Shown in pieces: positions 5,554 to 8,635 of a DNA stretch of 8,635 nucleotides. A program made the translations under genes and the position numbers. The notes beneath the pieces were generated by a model, which had not been told where the DNA came from, did not search any database, and was given only the letters and a program-made list of their open reading frames with translations. This stretch comes from an uncultured Lachnospiraceae bacterium (GTDB taxonomy: Bacteria; Bacillota; Clostridia; Lachnospirales; Lachnospiraceae): the NCBI GenBank assembly GCA_910579425.1, contig CAJTVL010000127.1, positions 1 to 8,635 on the forward strand, given 5' to 3'. Each line of letters starts with the position of its first letter. Positions within the stretch are counted from its first letter, which is position 1.

Positions 5554-6288
5554 TCAGGACAGCGTTCCGCCGCGAATATAATCCAGATACTGCCCGCCGA
5601 TCTGCTTACGATAGCTTGTGCCGATTTCCAGCCACTCTCCTCCTGTCATTTCCACACAATTCCTTTTATAATCAATCTGTACAAGATGTCCCATATTCAC
5701 AAGCAGGCTTTTATGGATCCTCAGAAATCCTTTTCCCCTCAGCTCCTCCTGAGCCTTCTCCATGGTTTTCCGTATCCTGACCTGACGGTTGCTTATAAGC
5801 ATATACAAAAGATAATTTTTCTGACTCCATAAATATCTGATTTCCCCTATACGCACCTGCTCCTTAATATGGTAAGCGCCTTCAAGGATGAGGATTTCCT
5901 CCTGCACAAACCGGGCACAGAGGCGCTTCATAGTTTCCTCCATGTCCCGGCTGATCAGCTCCGGCGTACGCTTTCGGATAAAAGCAAAGGGTTCATAGGG
6001 AAAAACCTGGTACACAAGCTCATCCTGGGAGGTAATAAAAATCAGATACCGCCCGCCGCCTCTGTTCCTGATTTTTTCTGCCGCCTGAAAGCCGTCCATC
6101 CCGGGCATACAAATATCCAGCACATAGATGTCAAAGGCTTCCTCCCGATCAGCCCTGATCAGGCTTTCCGCATCATAAAAAACCTCCGTCCGGATCTCCT
6201 TCCAGAATTCTCCCGCTTTTGTTTCCCATATCTGCCTAATCTGCTCCGCCACCGGCGGATTATCGTCGCACACTGCAATCCGAACCAT
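5554..6288 (-). CDS. LytTR-family response regulator
   Basis: This 244-residue protein has a receiver domain (residues 1-120) and a LytTR DNA-binding domain (about 133-240). The receiver has the acidic pair Asp8-Asp9, the phospho-acceptor Asp58 in YVLDICMPGMDG, Thr86/Ser87 in FITSQDE, and Lys106 in FIRKR. The LytTR part shows IGEIRYLWSQKNYLL, then FLRIHKSLLVNMGHL and the end motif IGTSYRKQ, all typical of AgrA/VirR/BlpR-type regulators that bind direct repeats near promoters. GAGG about five bases before the ATG supports the start. It is the first gene of a two-gene operon with the kinase, from a promoter at 6401-6429. The likely targets are its own promoter and the transporter promoter 50 bases past the kinase gene, but I could not see an unmistakable LytTR repeat in either. 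Confidence 0.9.
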   Translation of the reverse strand: MVRIAVCDDNPPVAEQIRQIWETKAGEFWKEIRTEVFYDAESLIRADREEAFDIYVLDICMPGMDGFQAAEKIRNRGGGRYLIFITSQDELVYQVFPYEPFAFIRKRTPELISRDMEETMKRLCARFVQEEILILEGAYHIKEQVRIGEIRYLWSQKNYLLYMLISNRQVRIRKTMEKAQEELRGKGFLRIHKSLLVNMGHLVQIDYKRNCVEMTGGEWLEIGTSYRKQIGGQYLDYIRGGTLS

Positions 6289-6321
6289 TTTCGCCTCATT
6301 TCCGCGCGGCTTTTTGCACTC

Positions 6322-6331
6322 AAACCGGTTT
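6322..6331. promoter_or_regulatory. Perfect palindrome before the regulator gene
   Basis: AAACCGGTTT is a perfect 10-base palindrome 33 bases upstream of the regulator's start codon, in the leader of the two-component operon. It could be an operator half or chance; there is no further support. Confidence 0.2.
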
Positions 6332-6400
6332 TACGTTTTTAGTTTGGGGATGCCACGCAGACGCTCCCTGCCGTCTCTGCTTCATTTCCCAAGCTACTTT

Positions 6401-6429
6401 ATTATAAGCCTTGCCCATTTTGCTGTAAA
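6401..6429 (-). promoter_or_regulatory. Sigma-70-type promoter of the two-component operon
   Basis: On the minus strand TTTACA (-35, plus bases 6424-6429) is followed after exactly 17 bases by TATAAT (-10, 6401-6406). The expected start point is near 6394, which gives a leader of about 105 bases before the regulator gene. The -35 overlaps the first recognisable codons of the GH3 relic on the other strand. Confidence 0.72.
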
Positions 6430-6807
6430 GTACGCATTTTGGCTCTCGGATGAGGACATCGCATGGGTAAACGATACCATCGACAATATATCGGAAGCGG
6501 CATCAAAATCGGGGCAACCGGAAACGTGCAGTATGCCTATGACCTGGGCCGGATGGCAAATGAGGCAGCCGCCTCTATGGGAAACAATGTGGCTTTTGCC
6601 CCGGTCTGCGACATTCATTACAGTTGGCAGAATACCGAGATCATGACGGGCCTTCTGCGGGATGATCTGGGCCTTAACGGCGTGGTGATCTCTGACGCCA
6701 CCCACATGGTGGGCATGGCCCCGGAAAAATACAAAAAGATCATGATCGTCTATGTCAAGAGCCGCGAAAGCGCCATCGACAAAGCCAAAAAGGCAGGAAC
6801 AGCTTAA
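6428..6807 (+). pseudogene. GH3 glycosidase relic with several internal deletions
   Basis: Full-length GH3 beta-glucosidase/N-acetylhexosaminidase-type enzymes have about 500 residues or more; here about 125 codons carry four separated pieces of one. Piece 1 (6428-6490, one frame) reads FWLSDEDIAWVNDTIDNI, like the N-terminal helix. The frame then changes, and piece 2 (about 6502-6636) reads GATGNVQYAYDLGRMANEAA and VAFAPVCDIHYSWQNT, the strand that carries the conserved 'FAPVxDI'. Piece 3 (6637-6717) reads EIMTGLLRDDLGLNGVVISD then ATHMVGM, which holds the GH3 nucleophile Asp. Piece 4 (6721-6804) reads PEKYKKIMIVYVKS and a lysine-rich end, like a C-terminal segment. The KHFPGDG-type region and most of the barrel are missing. 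There is no ribosome site or start for piece 1, and an ATG at 6463 lacks a good one. I regard it as non-functional. The family is clear for pieces 2 and 3, less so for 1 and 4. Confidence 0.72.
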
Positions 6808-6826
6808 ACTCTGCTCCTGCCTTTTT
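6787..6826. terminator. Bidirectional terminator between converging genes
   Basis: AAGGCAGGA (6790-6798) pairs with TCCTGCCTT (6815-6823), extended inward by CAG/CTG after one mismatch, with a short loop. A-runs lie on the left side and TTTTT on the right, so either strand gives a stem followed by a T-tract. The last codons and the TAA of the GH3 relic are inside the stem-loop. On the minus strand it would end transcription of the 53-residue gene and the GH42 gene. Confidence 0.82.
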
Positions 6827-6882
6827 CCTGACACAAAGATGGCTGACAGCGCCTTTGTTATCTGTTTATAAAAGCGTCCTGC

Positions 6883-7044
6883 CTAGTCCTCCAAATACTG
6901 CTGGATATGCTCTAACACTCTGTCAATCTTGCTGTTCTTTTTTTCAGTGTCCTCACACTCTCTCGCTTCCTTCAGATCGTCCTTTACAAAATTCATAAGC
7001 AATTTTAATTCTTTTTCGCTGATTCCCACATCCAATACCTCCAT
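6883..7044 (-). CDS. Small acidic helical protein of unknown function (53 aa)
   Basis: This frame runs MEVLDVGISEKELKLLMNF through an acidic-basic middle (KDDLKEARECEDTEKKNSK) to IDRVLEHIQQYLED and a TAG. I do not recognise a named family. The make-up (many Glu, Lys, Leu; no Pro or Gly after residue 7) suggests two helices with heptad-like hydrophobic positions, so a small helical hairpin or a coiled-coil partner is plausible. The one Cys is residue 30. AGGTGAG at 7053-7059, eight bases from the ATG, is a good ribosome site. It lies 52 bases after the GH42 stop on the same strand and before the bidirectional terminator, so it is probably co-transcribed with GH42. The link may be only positional, and a function in sugar use is not shown by the sequence. 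Confidence 0.68.
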   Translation of the reverse strand: MEVLDVGISEKELKLLMNFVKDDLKEARECEDTEKKNSKIDRVLEHIQQYLED

Positions 7045-7096
7045 ATAACTTACTCACCTGGTAAATCCTGGGTTTCTTACTGAAATTCGGCCAGAC

Positions 7097-8635
7097 TCAC
7101 GACTCCTCCGCCTCTATAATACACACCTCATACTTTTTCAGCGTATCTGCCGCCTTCTCCCCAGTAAGCAGATCCCTCTGACCGGCGAAGCAGGCAGGCA
7201 GCGCTCTCTCCTGCTCTCCAAAATTCATTACAAAATATATCTGTTTACCCTCTTTCGTTTTCCGGCAAACGATTTCCAGTCCTTCACCGCCGGAAACAAC
7301 GCTTTCCACTTCCGCCTCAGCAGCCGCCTTGTCCAGGATCCGGTCAAGGCCCGCCTCTTCCATATGGGTTCCCACATAGTAAACATGGCCTTTTCCGAAG
7401 CTGTTCCTGGTAACTGCAGGCATTCCTTTATAAAAATCATCCCCATAGGTTCCAAGACTCTCGGCTCCCTCCAAGTGCATCAGTTCGCACACAAGTCCGC
7501 ACTTACAGCTCTCGCCTGAGTCCATGACCACCTGGTTAAACTGCTCCGGCGCAAGGGCGTCGATCTCTTCCACCCACACTCCGGCCAGCCTGCGGAGAGG
7601 CCCCGGATAGCCGCCCAGATGGACATTATCCGACTGCCCCACAATGCCGCTCATATAGGTGAGCACCAAAGTTCCGCCTTTTTCCACAAAGGCCTCCAGG
7701 GCCTGAGCCATCCCGTCCTTAACCATGTAAAGAACCGGAGCCACGATCAGCTTATACTTACTGAAATCCGCATCGACGGGTACCATATTCACGGCAATGT
7801 TTCTGTCATAAAAATATCTGTAATACTCATGGATATGAGGCACATAAGTCAGGTCAACGGAAGGCCCGCTTGTGTACTCCAATGCCCAGTAGTTGTCCCA
7901 GTCAAACACGACTCCCACCTGAGCCTCGTTTACGCTTCCCGGCAGGATGCCGCCCAGCTTCTCCAGCTCTTCCCCGAGCTGCTTCACCTCCCTAAATACC
8001 CTGGTGTTTTCCGTACCCACATGCTCGATCACCGCGCCATGAAACTTCTCACAGGCGCCCACACTGCGGCGGAGCTGGAAAAACTGAATGGTATCCGCAC
8101 CGTGGGCCAGGGTCTGATAGCTCTGCGCTCTCATCTGTCCCGGACGTTTTAAGGAATTGTAGGGCTGCCAGTTCTGCTGGCTGGGGGTCTGCTCCATCAG
8201 CATAAAGGGCGCATCCTTAAGCCCTCTCATCAGATCATGGCACATGGCTGTATGGCTCCAGGGCGTGTCATATCTGGGATAATTATCCCAGGAAACAATA
8301 TCCATCTCCTTCGCCCACTTAAAGTAGTCCAATCCCTTGTAGGTACCCATCAGATTCGTAGTGATGGGGGTTTCTTTATCATACTCCCTAATCGCATCCC
8401 TCTCGGCCATGAAATTGGCAAGCATGGAATCCGAATTGAACCTTCTATAGTCAATGGAAATCCCGGCAAAGGCCGTCTTTTCGGTACCGATTCCCTCCCC
8501 CAGGGCATTAGGAAGCACGATCTCCTCCCAGTCATAAATGGTATGCCCCCAGAATTCCATATTCCAGGCTTTATTCAACTCCTCGATGGTGCCGTACTTC
8601 TTTTGGAGCCATACCCGGAAAGCCTTGGCGCAGTT
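7097..8635 (-). CDS. GH42 beta-galactosidase, N-terminal part outside the window
   Basis: The frame is open from the right edge to a TGA at 7097-7099, giving 512 residues of an enzyme that usually has about 670-690. It begins NCAKAFRVWLQKKYGTIEE, the family stretch after the Cys cluster that binds Zn in some members, so the TTG at 8578 is not a real start. The barrel continues with ISIDYRRFNSD and MDIVSWDNYP. The nucleophile is the Glu in LMEQTPSQQNW (codon 8192-8194). The acid/base Glu (in the 'NEYG' motif) lies off the window. HGADTIQFFQLRRS closes the barrel, followed by the Rossmann-like trimerisation domain (VGVVFDWDNYWALEYT to about GTHMEEAGLD) and a small C-terminal beta domain. It hydrolyses terminal beta-galactosides, probably small galacto-oligosaccharides inside the cell, since no signal peptide can be judged. 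It appears intact as far as visible. Confidence 0.93.
   Translation of the reverse strand, partial: NCAKAFRVWLQKKYGTIEELNKAWNMEFWGHTIYDWEEIVLPNALGEGIGTEKTAFAGISIDYRRFNSDSMLANFMAERDAIREYDKETPITTNLMGTYKGLDYFKWAKEMDIVSWDNYPRYDTPWSHTAMCHDLMRGLKDAPFMLMEQTPSQQNWQPYNSLKRPGQMRAQSYQTLAHGADTIQFFQLRRSVGACEKFHGAVIEHVGTENTRVFREVKQLGEELEKLGGILPGSVNEAQVGVVFDWDNYWALEYTSGPSVDLTYVPHIHEYYRYFYDRNIAVNMVPVDADFSKYKLIVAPVLYMVKDGMAQALEAFVEKGGTLVLTYMSGIVGQSDNVHLGGYPGPLRRLAGVWVEEIDALAPEQFNQVVMDSGESCKCGLVCELMHLEGAESLGTYGDDFYKGMPAVTRNSFGKGHVYYVGTHMEEAGLDRILDKAAAEAEVESVVSGGEGLEIVCRKTKEGKQIYFVMNFGEQERALPACFAGQRDLLTGEKAADTLKKYEVCIIEAEES

Noticed and set aside
6394..6834. Minus-strand open frame of 146 codons opposite the GH3 relic
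   Set aside because: The plus strand carries clear GH3 motifs; the minus frame has no family resemblance and no ribosome site, and it spans the terminator.
8578..8578. TTG at 8578 as a start of the GH42 gene
   Set aside because: The frame continues to the window edge with conserved GH42 sequence (NCAKAFRVWLQKKYG), so the true start is outside the window.
1..8635. tRNA, rRNA, CRISPR array, transposase or riboswitch
   Set aside because: I looked for cloverleaf arms, repeat-spacer patterns, transposase motifs and known aptamer cores by eye and saw none that hold up.

Overview
The window looks like a chromosomal segment from a gut-type member of the Clostridia, most likely Lachnospiraceae. This rests on strong AGGAGG-like ribosome binding sites, a small CD3324-family protein, a GHKL-kinase/LytTR regulator pair, a glycoside hydrolase family 42 (GH42) enzyme, and relics of other carbohydrate and regulatory genes. 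The taxonomic call comes from gene content and is an inference. Almost everything intact is on the minus strand. The two plus-strand genes are both broken.

Right part (about 6428-8635): the C-terminal three quarters of a GH42 beta-galactosidase enters from the right edge on the minus strand, followed by an unrecognised 53-residue protein. Converging on them from the plus strand is a remnant of a GH3 glycosidase in which separate pieces of the family have been joined by internal deletions and a frame change. A bidirectional terminator (6787-6826) separates the two.

Centre (about 1637-6429): a sensing and export cassette. A well-formed promoter (TTTACA-17-TATAAT) drives a LytTR response regulator and a GHKL histidine kinase. 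A second well-formed promoter (TTGCAG-17-TATAAT), bracketed by two dyads, drives two ABC-2-type permeases (COG4587-like, COG3694-like) and their ATPase (COG4586-like). The natural reading is that the two-component pair controls the transporter. The signal and the cargo cannot be told from sequence.

Left part (1-1636): visibly AT-richer. It holds a possible 20-codon peptide with a near-consensus ribosome binding site, a 13-bp hairpin directly after it, a CD3324-family helix-turn-helix protein with its terminator, and a TrmH/SpoU-family RNA methyltransferase. At the left edge is a frameshifted winged-helix fragment on the plus strand. Its last codons form a perfect 12-bp inverted repeat with the last codons of the methyltransferase.

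No tRNA, rRNA, CRISPR array, transposase or recognisable riboswitch was seen. The least explained items are the peptide-hairpin leader before the CD3324-family gene, the paired dyads at the transporter promoter, and the multiply deleted GH3 relic.
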